Shown here: positions 31,819-45,175 of the stretch, piece by piece
Layout: every line of letters begins with the position of its first letter
Position numbering within the stretch: position 1 is the stretch's first letter
Assembly (NCBI GenBank): GCA_024509875.1
Contig: JAMPIV010018785.1
Coordinates: 682,001-746,000, forward strand
Direction: 5' to 3'
Length of the DNA stretch: 64,000 nucleotides
DNA from: Oreohelix idahoensis
Lineage: Eukaryota > Mollusca > Gastropoda > Stylommatophora > Oreohelicidae
Program-made: the position numbers and the translations under genes
The notes under the pieces: model-generated
The model's input: the letters and a program-made list of their open reading frames with translations, nothing else
Told to the model about the DNA's origin: nothing
Database searches by the model: none

Positions 31819-33056
31819 AGAATGGTATATTGGTACGAATGGTACAACACTCGGACAAGTCTATGCATTCTCAAATTCTTGTGCCTAAGTGTATGAGAGC
31901 CTTAATTCTTCGGCATGCACACGATTCTCAGTGTGCTGGACACATGGGTTTTTCCAGAACTAAAACTAGAGTCCTTGCGTCCTTCTTTTGGCCATTCGTG
32001 AATAAAGACATCCGAATTTATTGCCGATCTTGCAAAATTTGTCAAGAGGTCAAGTCTAGGGGTCCGAGACATGCTGCTCCTATTCAGGCTGCAGATATTC
32101 CGATTCGGCCGTTTCAGAAAATGGCTATAGACATCATTGGTCCGTTCAAAATTAAGTCAGCCAGAGGACACCAATTTATCCTCACTTGCGTGGACATGTG
32201 CACGCGTTGGCCAGAGGCTATTCCTCTGAAGAGCATATCAACTGTCGATATCGCTGATGCTCTTTGGCTCGTATTTTCTCGTCTGGGATTCCCCGGAGAA
32301 ATACTGTCGGATCACGGCACTCAGTTAATTTCGGACGTTATGTCTCAGGTAATGGCTACGCTAGACATTAAAAGGTCTCTCAGTAGTATTTATCATCCAA
32401 TGTCCAATGGATTGGTAGAACGTCTTAACAGGACACTAAAGAACTTACTTGGCAAGATAACGGAGGATCATCCTGAAGATTGGGACAGGGTTTTACCTGC
32501 AGTCCTCTTTGCCTATAGAGAGGTTCCCAACGAGCATACAGGGTTTTCTCCTTTCGAACTTGTCTTTGGCGCGCAACCGCGCGGGCCAATGTCCTTGTTA
32601 CACGATTTGATAACTTCCAATAATATTGACGATGATACACAATCGTCATATGAATATGTTATAGCTCTTAGAGAAAAGATTATCGAATCGTGCAGGTTAG
32701 CAACTTCATCTTCCGAATTTGCGAAAGAAAAAGCTAGGCGATTTGCTAATAAGAAAAGACGCCTACGTCAACTTTGTCCTGGAGACAAAGCATATGTCTT
32801 ACTGCCCTCAAGAGAGAATAGACTTCTCATTTCTTGGAAGGGTCCATACACTATAGTCTCGAAAATTTCTGATGTCGACTATATTGTCGATGTGGATGGA
32901 AGGCATAAAACCTTCCATATAAATATGCTAACAGAGTTTATTGAACGTCCAGACTATTTACAGCCTATTTTCCAGGCAACGGACGACTCTCCAGTCCAAC
33001 ATGGTCACATCTCATCCCTGTCCGTTATACAGGATGAGGAAACTATTTTTTTCTGA
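31815..33056 (+). CDS. Integrase of element C
   Basis: This 413-residue protein inserts the cDNA into the genome. It has an N-terminal zinc-binding region (H34 or H36, H43, C73, C76: AHDSQCAGHMG and CRSCKICQ). The catalytic core has D106 (AIDIIGP), D166 (LSDHGTQ) and E202 (GLVERLNRTLK), so D-x59-D-x35-E with all three acids present. The GPY/F module follows near residue 340 (ISWKGPYTIVSKISDVDYIV, then FHINMLTEF). It overlaps Gag-protease by 4 bp (ATGA) in the -1 frame, so expression could use frameshifting or reinitiation. It ends at TGA just after a run of seven T (33046-33052), where the RT frame takes over. It looks functional. Confidence 0.93.
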   Translation: MKNGILVRMVQHSDKSMHSQILVPKCMRALILRHAHDSQCAGHMGFSRTKTRVLASFFWPFVNKDIRIYCRSCKICQEVKSRGPRHAAPIQAADIPIRPFQKMAIDIIGPFKIKSARGHQFILTCVDMCTRWPEAIPLKSISTVDIADALWLVFSRLGFPGEILSDHGTQLISDVMSQVMATLDIKRSLSSIYHPMSNGLVERLNRTLKNLLGKITEDHPEDWDRVLPAVLFAYREVPNEHTGFSPFELVFGAQPRGPMSLLHDLITSNNIDDDTQSSYEYVIALREKIIESCRLATSSSEFAKEKARRFANKKRRLRQLCPGDKAYVLLPSRENRLLISWKGPYTIVSKISDVDYIVDVDGRHKTFHINMLTEFIERPDYLQPIFQATDDSPVQHGHISSLSVIQDEETIFF

Positions 33057-34515
33057 CGTGAACTTACCTCTTCCTACGATTCCACTTACTTCAACGGAAT
33101 CGTGGAGAGACGTTACAGTCTTTTCCAACTTGTCTTTTGAGGAACAGCGTCAAGTATCCTCTACGTTACAATCATATCAGGATGTCCTTACCGACATTCC
33201 TGGACACACAGATGTCATAGAACATGACATCATACTTACTGATCGTAATCCGATCAGAGTAAGACCATACCCAATACCTATTCATTTTCAAGCACAAGTC
33301 GAGAAAGAATTGGATGAAATGATTCAACTACAAATAATTGAACCATCCACTTCAGCTTATTCTTCGTCGATAGTTATTGTTCGAAAGAAAGACAATAACA
33401 TACGTCTTTGCGTTGATTATCGCAAATTAAATCAAGTTACGAAGTTCGATGCTGAACCTATGCCGTTATTAGATGATCTACTTATTAGACTTTCTAAAGC
33501 TAAATTCTTTACTAAACTAGACTTGTCGAAAGGTTATTGGCAAGTCCCATTGACGGAACACGCCAAACCTCTCACTGCTTTTTCGACACCTAGGGGTCTG
33601 TTTCAATGGAATTTTATGCCTTTCGGGCTTATGAACGCCCCAGCGACTTTCGTACGCATGATGCGACGAATTCTATCAGATCGTGCAGATGTCATTGCAT
33701 ATTTAGACGACATCTGTCTTTTCAGCGATACTTGGGAAGAACACTATGTGGGTCTAAAGGAATTGCTATCTACTCTACGTGAGCATAGTTTGACTGCTAA
33801 ACCCTCTAAAGCTTTTGTTGGGTTTAGTGAAATTTCCTTCCTAGGTCATCGAGTTGGTCATGGTCTGTTGAAGACAGAGGACCAAAACATTTCAAAGATA
33901 TTAAATATTTCGGTTCCGAAGACAAAAAAGCAAGTGCGTAGTCTCTTGGGATTGATACAATTCTATGGAAGATTCATTGAGAATCTGTCCTCCATTATGG
34001 CACCACTTTCAACGTTATTGAAAAAAGGTTCTCCTAATATGGTGCGTTGGTCCCAAGAATGCCAATCTTCATTGGATCAGGTTAAGAATTTGTTCTCATC
34101 TCATCCTATCTTAAGACTACCGACGATTGATAAGACTTTTGTCCTTCGTAGTGATGCCTCTTCCACTGGCATTGGAGCGGCACTAATGCAGGAATATTCA
34201 GGAACTCTGCATCCTGTAATGTATATTTCTAGGAAGCTGAATGCGGCAGAAAGGAATTACTCGGTTTTGGACCGTGAATTGTTGGCTATGGTTTGGTCCA
34301 TTCTTAAGCTACAAAGGTTCCTTCTGGGCGCGCATTTCTTTATGGAAACCGACCAAAAAGCTCTTACGGCTATGCAAAGTAAGGATTTGAAGAGCTCGAG
34401 ATCTACTCGTTATGCTATTGCTCTTCAGCCTTTCCATTTCACGGTGCGAGCTATCCGTGGTTCGGATAATGTGATGGCGGACATATTGTCTAGATGCCCA
34501 CATGATTCCAGTTAA
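32941..34515 (+). CDS. Reverse transcriptase-RNase H of element C
   Basis: The frame is open from 32941, but the first ~37 codons overlap the integrase and probably are not used; RT-like sequence starts after the T7 run at 33046-33052 (FSDVNLPLP). The motifs are LTDIPGHTDVIEHDI, CVDYRKLN, the motif A Asp in FTKLDLSKGYWQVPL, MPFGLMNAPATFVRMM, and the catalytic pair in AYLDDICLFSD. The connection region follows (SFLGHRVGHG, VRSLLGLIQFYGRFI). RNase H has VLRSDASSTGIGAAL, RELLAMVWSILK, METDQKALTAM and SDNVMADILSRCP. All catalytic residues are present and there is no internal stop. If the T-run had six T, integrase and RT would be one frame. Confidence 0.93.
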   Translation: MNVQTIYSLFSRQRTTLQSNMVTSHPCPLYRMRKLFFSDVNLPLPTIPLTSTESWRDVTVFSNLSFEEQRQVSSTLQSYQDVLTDIPGHTDVIEHDIILTDRNPIRVRPYPIPIHFQAQVEKELDEMIQLQIIEPSTSAYSSSIVIVRKKDNNIRLCVDYRKLNQVTKFDAEPMPLLDDLLIRLSKAKFFTKLDLSKGYWQVPLTEHAKPLTAFSTPRGLFQWNFMPFGLMNAPATFVRMMRRILSDRADVIAYLDDICLFSDTWEEHYVGLKELLSTLREHSLTAKPSKAFVGFSEISFLGHRVGHGLLKTEDQNISKILNISVPKTKKQVRSLLGLIQFYGRFIENLSSIMAPLSTLLKKGSPNMVRWSQECQSSLDQVKNLFSSHPILRLPTIDKTFVLRSDASSTGIGAALMQEYSGTLHPVMYISRKLNAAERNYSVLDRELLAMVWSILKLQRFLLGAHFFMETDQKALTAMQSKDLKSSRSTRYAIALQPFHFTVRAIRGSDNVMADILSRCPHDSS

Positions 34516-34930
34516 ATCTTGTGTCCTAGTTTTTCCTGATATATTTTCAGACTTAGGTCTGTCCTTAATATCATAATATGTTGTAATACAAATGTATTTG
34601 GATGATGTTTAGATAATTTAACAAATTTCATTTTGTCCATCCATCAGTGATATGTTGCTAAAATAGCATTGACATTTGTATATTGCTATGATTATATTAT
34701 TTAGTAATGTTTGATATATGATTGGTATTGCCAGCAACTTAGGTTTCTTGAATGGTATCCCTTAGTTTGTTTGGCTTAAAGGAAATATTTTCTCCTATGT
34801 TGGGAGATGATTTGTACCCTCTTCTATTGTACCTGATATTAGGTTCATTGTTTGCATGAGCACAGAAGTGATACTGGTGCTATCTTGCTCATGAACATAT
34901 TAAAAAAAAAAAATTGCATTTTTTTTTTAC

Positions 34931-34946
34931 AGGGGGGTGGTAGTAA
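34931..34946 (+). promoter_or_regulatory. Polypurine tract of element C with T-rich box
   Basis: A T-run and ACA are followed by GGGGGGTGGTAGTAA immediately before the 3' LTR. This is the usual start site for plus-strand DNA synthesis. Confidence 0.75.
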
Positions 34947-36091
34947 TGTTGCTGTCATTTTCGACGGAGTCATCTGTCAAGTTATTTGCTTATGTTTGTA
35001 TCATAAGTATAATTGTGTCTTTACCTGCGATGTCAGGTTGATTAGGGGTTGTCTTCCCTTGTTTATTCATTCATTGTGTTTGACCTTTAGGGTCAGAGGT
35101 TGACAGTTCGGCGTAGGCCTATGGGAAGGTTTTTTAAGCGGGAGTGAGATATACTTCCGGGAAGCCGGGAGGTCCTGTTTTTTCTGAAGGGACCAAGAGT
35201 CCATTGTTTTTCGGGGAGAATCTTCGAAGTAACTGCTATGGCAGTTTTCCCCAGTGAATCTCTGTGCGTCGGGATGACGACAGAATTCCTTGTTTAGTTC
35301 TGAGGATTCATTTTCCAGGTAATACCGACCTTTATGCATTATTACGCTTTTCGGTGGCAGAACATGTAAAGGATTACCTAGGGTGAACAGCAGCTCACTG
35401 ATCCGCCATTTCAGAACTTATATATTTGTGCTCGAGGTAGCCATCCAAGACTGTTAGTCTTATATTGTCCAGAAATCCAGTGACGAAGATATATTGTGGG
35501 AACCGCAGATTGGCGGAACTTCTATCTACTATAAGTATTACTGCAGGGTTGATGATAACCTATTTAACAGAAGTACACGGCCGACGTCAGAACGAGGCCT
35601 GTGCTTTCGGCTATTATACTACAGCCTGATATGTGCAATTGGCGGGGAGTGCCAAGTTGCACCTGTGTGTCAAAGTAGCTAAGGCATCTGACGCGTTTAG
35701 TCAGAGACGCCAAGGGCGACGCTACGAACTGTCATTATTGAAGAACTTTGCTATTGACCATGCACGTCTATTCTGATGTTTACCTTTTTGAATGCCAAAT
35801 GTATACCTATCGATGTCAGGTCAGCATGACCTTGTTACACTGACTGTTCCTGTTGATACTATGTGTGTTCTCGTAAATAAATGTCTTGAAACATGCCTGC
35901 AGTGTCAAAGCATCCTTGATTACTGCATGTGAGAGTATGGGTTGCAGGATCTACATCTATACGAGCCTAAACACATTCGCGTCTTCATTCGCACCCACAC
36001 TCAATTCATCATACGCTCGCACTACACATCTAACAACATGTATACTGTCTTGGGCCAGTGATCACCTCAACAAGAAAAAAAGACAGTTACA
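34947..36091 (+). repeat. 3' LTR of element C
   Basis: 1145 bp; it differs from the 5' LTR by one extra T (about 35182), G/A at about 35502 and G/A at about 36036 by my reading. Confidence 0.95.
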
Positions 36092-36096
36092 ACGGG

Positions 36097-36151
36097 CCTG
36101 CGTGCTCAATTCTTTACCCTTCGAAAATAAAGTTCGTTCGTTCGTTCGTTC
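36097..36151 (+). mobile_element. LINE 3' end with (GTTC)n tail, copy 2: right part
   Basis: Continues the sequence cut at 26952: CCTGCGTGCTCAATTC, CCCTTCGAAAATAAAG, then about four copies of GTTC. Confidence 0.75.
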
Positions 36152-36260
36152 GTCAAAGTTACTGGGTTTGAAGCCTGGTGGCACCACGCTCTAGTCTACC
36201 CAGCTGCAAATGGTTGACTGATTCTGCTCTTGAGTTAAGGAAGCAAAGGCAGCGAGGAAT
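36152..36260 (+). mobile_element. Second SINE family: 3' half
   Basis: It begins with the duplicated CGTCAAA, then the B box GGGTTTGAAGCCTGG and a body with ACCCAGCTGCAAATGG. That body motif resembles one in the first SINE family (ACCCAGCTGTAATGGG). The 3' end is not defined. Confidence 0.6.
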
Positions 36261-39030
<2,770 letters not shown>

Positions 39031-39039
39031 ATGCTACAG

Positions 39040-39140
39040 AAACCACCGCTACAAGAACGTGAGACTGCTTGGTGCAGGCTTCCAGTAAGTGGATCAGCTG
39101 GAGTAGTGGCTCCATGCTCTGTGAGGAGCGGAAAGGAAAC
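39040..39140 (+). repeat. Dispersed short repeat whose tail opens the 27-bp array
   Basis: AACCACCGCTACAAGAACGT and TTGGTGCAGGCTTCCAGTAA parallel 21270-21340. It runs straight into GATGATCATGACGATGACGG and the minisatellite. Confidence 0.55.
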
Positions 39141-39702
39141 TGATGATCATGACGATGACGGTGATGATGATTATTATTATGATGACAGTGATTATGAATA
39201 TTATTATGATGACGGTGATGATGATTATTATTATGATGACGGTGATGATGATTATTATTATGATGACGGTGATGATGATTATTATTATGATGACGGTGAT
39301 GATGATTATTATTATGATGACGGTGATGATGATGATGACGATGACGGGGAAGATGATTATTATGATGATGACGGTGATGATGATTATTATTATGATGACG
39401 GTGATGATGATTATTATTATGATGACGGTGATGATGATTATTATTATGATGACGGTGATGATGATTATTATTATGATGACGGTGATGATGATGATGACGG
39501 GGAAGATGATTATTATTATGATGACGGTGATGATGATTATTATTATGATGACGGTGATGATGATTATTATTATGATGACGGTGATGATGATTATTATTAT
39601 GATGACGGTAATGATGATTATTATTATGATGACGGTGATGATGATGATGACGGTGATTATTATTATGATGACGGGGGTGATGATTATTATTATGATGACG
39701 GT
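39141..39702. repeat. 27-bp GAT-rich minisatellite, about 20 copies (continues at 43013)
   Basis: The unit is GATGATGATTATTATTATGATGACGGT with shorter variants. Because 27 is a multiple of 3, both strands read as long frames with nine-residue repeats (DDDYYYDDG on the plus strand); these are not proteins. The array is interrupted by the LINE 39703-43012 and resumes at 43013-43070. Confidence 0.95.
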
Positions 39703-42700
39703 TCTTCTTCTTTGATCCATAACCGCCAACCGTCAAAGCAGTCAGCGGCCATCACGCCTGGTGGCGTCTTGTAGGGCAGCAACAAATTGATTCCACTTTG
39801 CTCGGTCGGCGGCCATCCTTCGTACAGTGCCCCAACTGTGGTTCATTCTTTGCATCTCAGCTTCCACAGTTCTCCGCCAAGTTGTTTTTGGTCGGCCTCT
39901 CTTTCGCTTTCCCTCGGGGGTCCATAGCATAGCTGTTCTTGCGATGGTATCAGGGTCCCTTCTGAGGACATGGCCAACCCAACTCCAGCGTCTGCCAGCT
40001 ATGATGGTGTGCATGTCCTCCTGGTTACTCCGAATAAGTAGTTCTTGGTTGCTGATGGTGTGTGGCCAAAAGATTCGGAGAATTTTCCTTAGGCAGATTG
40101 TGTGGAAGGAGGACAGTTTCGACATTTCCTTCTCTGTTACTCTCCAACATTCCGCACCATAGAGAAGCACAGAAAGTACGCAGCTTTCATACAGTCTTAA
40201 TTTGGTGTTTGTGCTGTACTGGGAAGACTTCCAAATGTTGTTGAGAATAGCAAAGGCTGTTCTCGCTTTATTCATTCTGTTGTTAATGTCCTTGCTTGTT
40301 CCGCCGTCAGGTGTTACTATGCTTCCTAGGTAAGTAAATGTGTCTGTCTGTTCTAACTTCTGGTTCCTTACTGTTATTGGCTCAGGATTGCCCACATTTA
40401 GTGTCATGACCTCTGTCTTCTTCAGATTGATGTTCAGGCCAACCTGCTGGCCATACTTATTCAGTCTATCAGTTTTGTCTTGAATGTGTTGGTGTGAATG
40501 CGCGAGCAGTGCAATGTCATCTGCATATTCCAAATCTTCCAGTGTAGAAAACGTTGTCCATCTAATTCCTCTTGGACTGCCCTCTGTTGTCTGGCGCATC
40601 ACTCAATCTATGACTGTCAAAAATAATGTTGTTGATAAGGGGCATCCCTGTCGTACTCCTGTTTTCACTTCGAAAGTTACATTACTCGATCCAACACTGC
40701 ACGTAAAGTTAGAATAGAGGCTTTTTATAATGGAAACAATGCGGCTGGGAATTCCATAAGCCCTCAGAATTTTCCATAGGCTGTCCCTGTGTATGCTGTC
40801 GAAAGCCTTTTCAAAATCAACAAAGTTAATGTACAGCTGTCTCTGCCATTCTGAGCACTGCTCTATAATGTTCCTGAGGGCAAATATATGATCTGCACAT
40901 CTTCTGTTCTTTCTGAAGCCCGCTTGTTCTTTCCTCAGTTTATGGTCAACTGCTTTTGAAATTCTCTGGATGATTATCCTGCCTAGTATTTTGCTGGGAA
41001 CTGAGAGGAGGGTAATTCCTCTCCAGTTGTTGCAGTCTGCAAGGTCGCCCTTCTTGGGCAATTTGACAATTGTTCCTTTACTCCACTCTGTTGGTGTTGT
41101 CTCAGTTTCCCAGACTTGTGCAAATAGTGGTTCTAATAGTTCTGCTGCTAGTTCAGGGTCTGTCTTGAATAGCTCAGCATTCAGATTGTCGTGACCAGGC
41201 GCTTTTCCATTTTTTAGCCCTTTGATAGCTGTGATAATTTCTTCTTTTCGTGGAATGTCTGTATTTACGTCTAAGTCACTTTCAGCCTCAGGAACATTCA
41301 GCTGAGTCTCTGGTGGTTCCTTATTCAGTGTTTCTCTGAAGTGCTCTGCCCACCTTGTTTCCTGCCCCTGTGCTGTGGTGATGAGATTTCCTTGCTTGTC
41401 TCTTACTAACGTTATGTTGTTTGCACCTCGTTTTCCGCTGATAGCTTTAGTTATTTTATAAACTGTGCTTTGTTCATTTCTCAGTGCTGCCTCTTCTGCC
41501 TGTCTTGCAAGGTCATCCAGAAATGTCCTTTTGTAAGCACGGGTTTGACGTTTTACTTCCTTGTCCAGCTGACTGTACTGTTCACTATATATTGCCTTTA
41601 ACCTGGGAGACTTAGCTTCTGTTTTCTTCCTTTTCATTTCCTTTCTCTTCGCTATGGTGTTTAGCGTTTCTGGTGTTATCCAGTCTTGGCTCTTTCTTTC
41701 CTGGAATCCCAAGCATGACTTGCTGCTTTCTTTATATATTGTTGAGATGGTGTTGAATTTCTGGTCCACATCGTCGGTCTCTGTTCTTTCCTGGCTTTTG
41801 GTAATCAGATATCGTCTCTTTACGTCGACCACACACGCTTTTCTGGTGAGGGGGTCCTTAAGTTTCGTGATGTTGTATCTTTTCTGTTTGACTGCAACTG
41901 GTCCAGCAGCTCTGAGTTTCACCTTCAGTCTTGCTACTACTAGGTGATGATCACTTCCCACATCTGCGCCTCTTCTTACTTTCACGTCTTGTAGTGCATG
42001 TCTCCATCTGCCATTGATCATTATGTGATCTATCTGGTTTTTGTCTCGTCCGTTTGGTGATTCCCATGTTAACTTGTGCACTTCTTTGTGTTGAAAAAGT
42101 GTTCCTCCGATGACCAGGTTGTTAATACTGCAGAAGCTTATTAATTTGTCCCCATTCTCATTTACTGTTCCACTGCCGCATTTTCCCATTACTCTTTCGT
42201 TATAATTATTGTGTGTTCCAACTTTCGCATTTAGGTCTCCCATTACTATAATAAGATCGTACCTGGGTACAGTTTCCATTTCCTTTTGTACCTGTTGATA
42301 GAACTCGTCCTTGATCTCTTCGTCGCTGTCATTTGTTGGTGCATAACATTGTATAATTGTGGTGTTGGTGAATCTCCCTCTCAGTCTTGCTCTTATTAGT
42401 CTGTTGTTAATGGGTTTCCATTCCAGTAGAGACCTTTCCATTCCTTTCTTAAGGATAATGGCTACACCTTCGTTGTGCTGACCGTCCTCTCTACCAGAAT
42501 AAAGTACTGTTTTCCCTGTAGCTGTTTTTATTCTCCCCATCCCTGTCCATCTGCTCTCGCTTATTCCCAGGATATGTAGTTTGTAATTCCTCATCTCTGC
42601 TGTAATCTGTCTCAGCTTTCCTGCCTCGTTCATAGTTCTGACATTCCAAAAACCAATTCTGGTTTCGTGTTTTGCGGTCTGGGCATCCGTTTTCATGCCA

Positions 42701-43012
42701 GTGGCTTCCTTTCGGCTTTCACCACTGTCAGTCATACGAGCCTGAGACTCCGGATGTCCGTCCCGCATCAAAGTATTTCCATTTATTGCTGTTTCCGTAA
42801 CGTGTGTGATTTTTTACACAGACAGGGGTGTCGGCCCTGTGCTAAAACCCCCAACCTGGAGGACCAGGGTACCAGCTTTTGTCTGACCCCTACCCACGCA
42901 GACCAGTCCAGCATGGTTGAACCTACCAGGAGTAAAACTCCCACTGGTATAGCTCTGGGGATTGTCAGGGTACACAAGCTGCCATACCGCTACAAGGTAT
43001 AGGTACCATTGA
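39703..43012 (-). mobile_element. Nearly full-length endonuclease-RT LINE inserted in the minisatellite
   Basis: About 3.3 kb on the minus strand: a ~240-bp 5' UTR, one long coding region, and a 3' UTR of about 25 bp ending in (AAG)n. ATGATGACGGT at 39692-39702 and 43013-43023 is a likely 11-bp target duplication, though it matches the array unit. The single coding lesion suggests recent insertion. A truncated relative lies at 63200-63655. Confidence 0.9.
39742..42771 (-). pseudogene. LINE endonuclease-reverse transcriptase, one nonsense codon
   Basis: About 1010 codons from ATG at 42771. The first ~240 residues are an APE-like (EEP) endonuclease: IGFWNVRTMNEAGKL, LGISESRW, IIQCYAPTND, VMGDLNAKVG, RDKNQIDHIMI and VGSDHHLVVARL, all with their key residues. 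After a Lys/Arg-rich linker come the RT motifs: GKAPGHDNLNAELF, KLPKKGDLADCNNWRGITLL, EQAGFRKNRRCADHIF, FVDFEKAFDS, GVRQGCPLS, and the catalytic YADD in LEYADDIALLAH. The tail has RRWSWVGHVLRRD and KRGRPKTTWRRTVEAEM. The one break is TGA where the homologous LINE has Trp (VID then VMRQ, about 40600). The layout fits RTE-like LINEs; the clade is not proven. Confidence 0.92.
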
Positions 43013-43070
43013 ATGATGACGGTGATGATGATTTATTATTATGATGACGGTGATGATGATGATGGTGATA
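43013..43070. repeat. 27-bp minisatellite, distal end beyond the LINE
   Basis: ATGATGACGGTGATGATGAT then TTATTATTATGATGACGG: the array cut at 39702 resumes here. Confidence 0.9.
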
Positions 43071-43387
43071 TATTTCTCTATCAGAAATTGGTGACTACAA
43101 ACCAATACATTCAGAGCCACTTCTCAGCTGTCCATCCATTTTCCCGGATCGTCTCTTTGTCTTGTGTTTTGAGTTTGTTCATTGTACAGCGTTCCTGACT
43201 CAACGTTTGCTCTCAGACAGTTGATGACATTGTACAGGTTTAAGTAAAGGAAAGGGTATTACTTATGTAAGGGAAACAATTTTTGGCATTGTATTTGCTT
43301 AATAATAAACATATTGTAGGCACTCGTAAAAAAATAAAGAAGTAGAAGGTTAGACAACATAAAAGTTAACAGAAGTGAAAGGCTTAC

Positions 43388-43475
43388 CGTGGAATCGAAC
43401 ACAAGAACTTCCGAACATCGCCTCGCTACGTAAGTGAATCGCGATTACACCCATTACCAGCTTAGACCCGCAAAA
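43388..43475 (-). repeat. tRNA-like SINE head (B box), degraded
   Basis: On the minus strand TGTTCGATTCCACGG is a good B box, and AGCTGGTAATGGGTGTAATC a weak A-box region about 50 bases before. The family is unknown. The flanking 43071-44062 has no supported gene; a 77-codon open frame at 43803 has no recognisable motif. Confidence 0.4.
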
Positions 43476-44062
43476 ATAGTGCTTTGTAGACAGTGGTCAT
43501 TGTTAGACATCACACGCATGAAATACTTCTATAACTTTCCTCTTCCCCAGTATAGGTCAGACAAAACATGACAAGGAAAGTTATACCGTGTCTAGTAAAC
43601 CATTGGTGAATGAGAGTAGTACAGAACAGCTGCTAAAATGTATTTTTAGGGTAAATTTCTGAATACGCGATTATAATAGTTGCTGAGTCAGCTGTGTGAT
43701 TTTTTTTAGTTGTCGTGGTATATTATTGCATGTACGAGTAAGAAAGAAAATGTTTCACTGCTAAAAGTGGCATATTAGTTCAGGTGATGCAATTGCGTTT
43801 TAATGATTGGCTGTGGAAGATGGAAAGGAGATTGTGGCGTGGATGACAGCTGTGAGATGAGCTTTCGTAGAGCAGAGTTTGTGAGGAGCTTTCGTAGAAA
43901 ACAATCTGCGGAAGCCTTCGTTGACTGCAGACGAGTTGAGGAAGATTTTCATGTACAACAGAAGTTTTTCGGTGCTAGCTTTCAGAGGTATGGAGAGCCA
44001 TGTGTATTGAGTAAACCACCGGGCACAACTAGTTAAAAATTACAGCCTGTGTGTCTCTAGTC

Positions 44063-44150
44063 AACAGCCGATAGGATAGTATGGCGCCCTGTCTTCCAAA
44101 CCTCTACACCTCATGGTAGAAGAGAAAAGAGTAAGTAAGTAACTGTCTCT
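44063..44150 (+). mobile_element. LINE 3' scrap with (TAAG)n tail
   Basis: CAGCCGATAGGATAGTATGG and the following ~70 bp match 51087-51170 closely, ending in GTAAGTAAGTAA. It is the extreme 3' end of the LINE family at 50471-51170. Confidence 0.75.
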
Positions 44151-44252
44151 AGTCTGGCTAGTTTGCTAACGGATGCCAGTTGCTGTTATCTACATATTGT
44201 TCGCGAGTGCTAAGAGAGTCTACCAGTCTGCATGAGATCATCAATTTAAGAG

Positions 44253-44370
44253 GCTACATTTTTACTATGTGTTAAGGTTACATTTTTACTATATGTTAGG
44301 GTTACATTTTTACTATATGTTAGGGTTACAGTTTTACTATATGTTAGGGTTACATGTTTACTATATGTTA
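44253..44370. repeat. 24-bp tandem repeat, about five copies
   Basis: Unit TTACATTTTTACTATATGTT plus AGGG. Confidence 0.92.
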
Positions 44371-45175
44371 GTTGACGAAACCCCGACACTATTACGAGCG
44401 CTGCTAGACATAGTTACATCTGGTAGGGTCTTGACATATATCTCTTCCGTGCAAAGAGATATACAGACATTCAGTGGCGTAATAAAAGTGCAATGGGCCC
44501 TGATAATATCGTATTGTTATTACAGAACTGAATGTTGATAATAAGGACAGTTCATTGTTAATGGACGCCACCTCTGATATCGTCTGTCCTTTTATTGAAC
44601 CTGAATGATATTGCCGTTCTCTTTAATGATAAAATATGCTGACTAAAGTGCATCGTCTCTTCGTTCGTCACAGCAACACACATAGAATTCATGTATCGTG
44701 GAACGATAAGTAACGTTCAAATAATAGTTTATTTACGTTACACACAGACGACGACACAGACGAAATACAGCATAGTACATGATATTGAATAAAGGTATTC
44801 ATGAAGCTCCCACACTCCACAGAACTTAAGTACAGCGCCCAGTGGCGCACACCTCATACAAATGCATGTACACCATGTTCCTAAAGAACTGCGCCCACCG
44901 CAGCCATAAACATGGCCTCATAACTTATAGCATAATGGTGCACTTCTCATTGAAGATGACCATAGCGATTTTCCTCAAAAGACTACGTCTCCCCTTCTCC
45001 ACAAAGGCTGCTCCCCGGCAGTTGAATAATCATCGTCAGCTATCTATTCTTAAGGCCTAATCATAAATAGTGGTGCACTTCCTCTAGAAGATGCACATCA
45101 CCATATTCCTCAAAGGAAAGACTGCGCACACAGCAGTCTGCAAACTGCAGTAATATAACCTGTATAATATCTATA

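Larger units (their letters stand above)
26953..36091 (+). mobile_element. Gmr1-like LTR retrotransposon, element C: young, apparently complete
   Basis: LTRs of 1144 and 1145 bp (26953-28096 and 34947-36091) differ by about two substitutions and one T by eye. A perfect 5-bp target duplication ACGGG lies at 26948-26952 and 36092-36096. The interior has a 1.5-kb leader, Gag-protease, integrase, then RT-RNase H, all on the plus strand with open frames. Integrase precedes RT, unlike ordinary Ty3/gypsy elements. Near-identical LTRs mean recent insertion, since LTRs are identical when the element integrates. It lies inside a LINE 3' end, which itself lies inside a SINE. Confidence 0.95.

Noticed and set aside
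39031..39774. Long open frames on both strands with Asp/Tyr, His/Asn or Ile/Met repeats
   Set aside because: They are produced by the 27-bp array, whose length is a multiple of three; no composition or flanking signal supports a protein.
40970..41947. Plus-strand frames opposite the LINE
   Set aside because: Antisense shadows of the endonuclease-RT coding region.
43803..44036. 77-codon frame with many Cys and Arg residues
   Set aside because: No recognisable domain, no splice context or homologous copy in the window; chance cannot be excluded.
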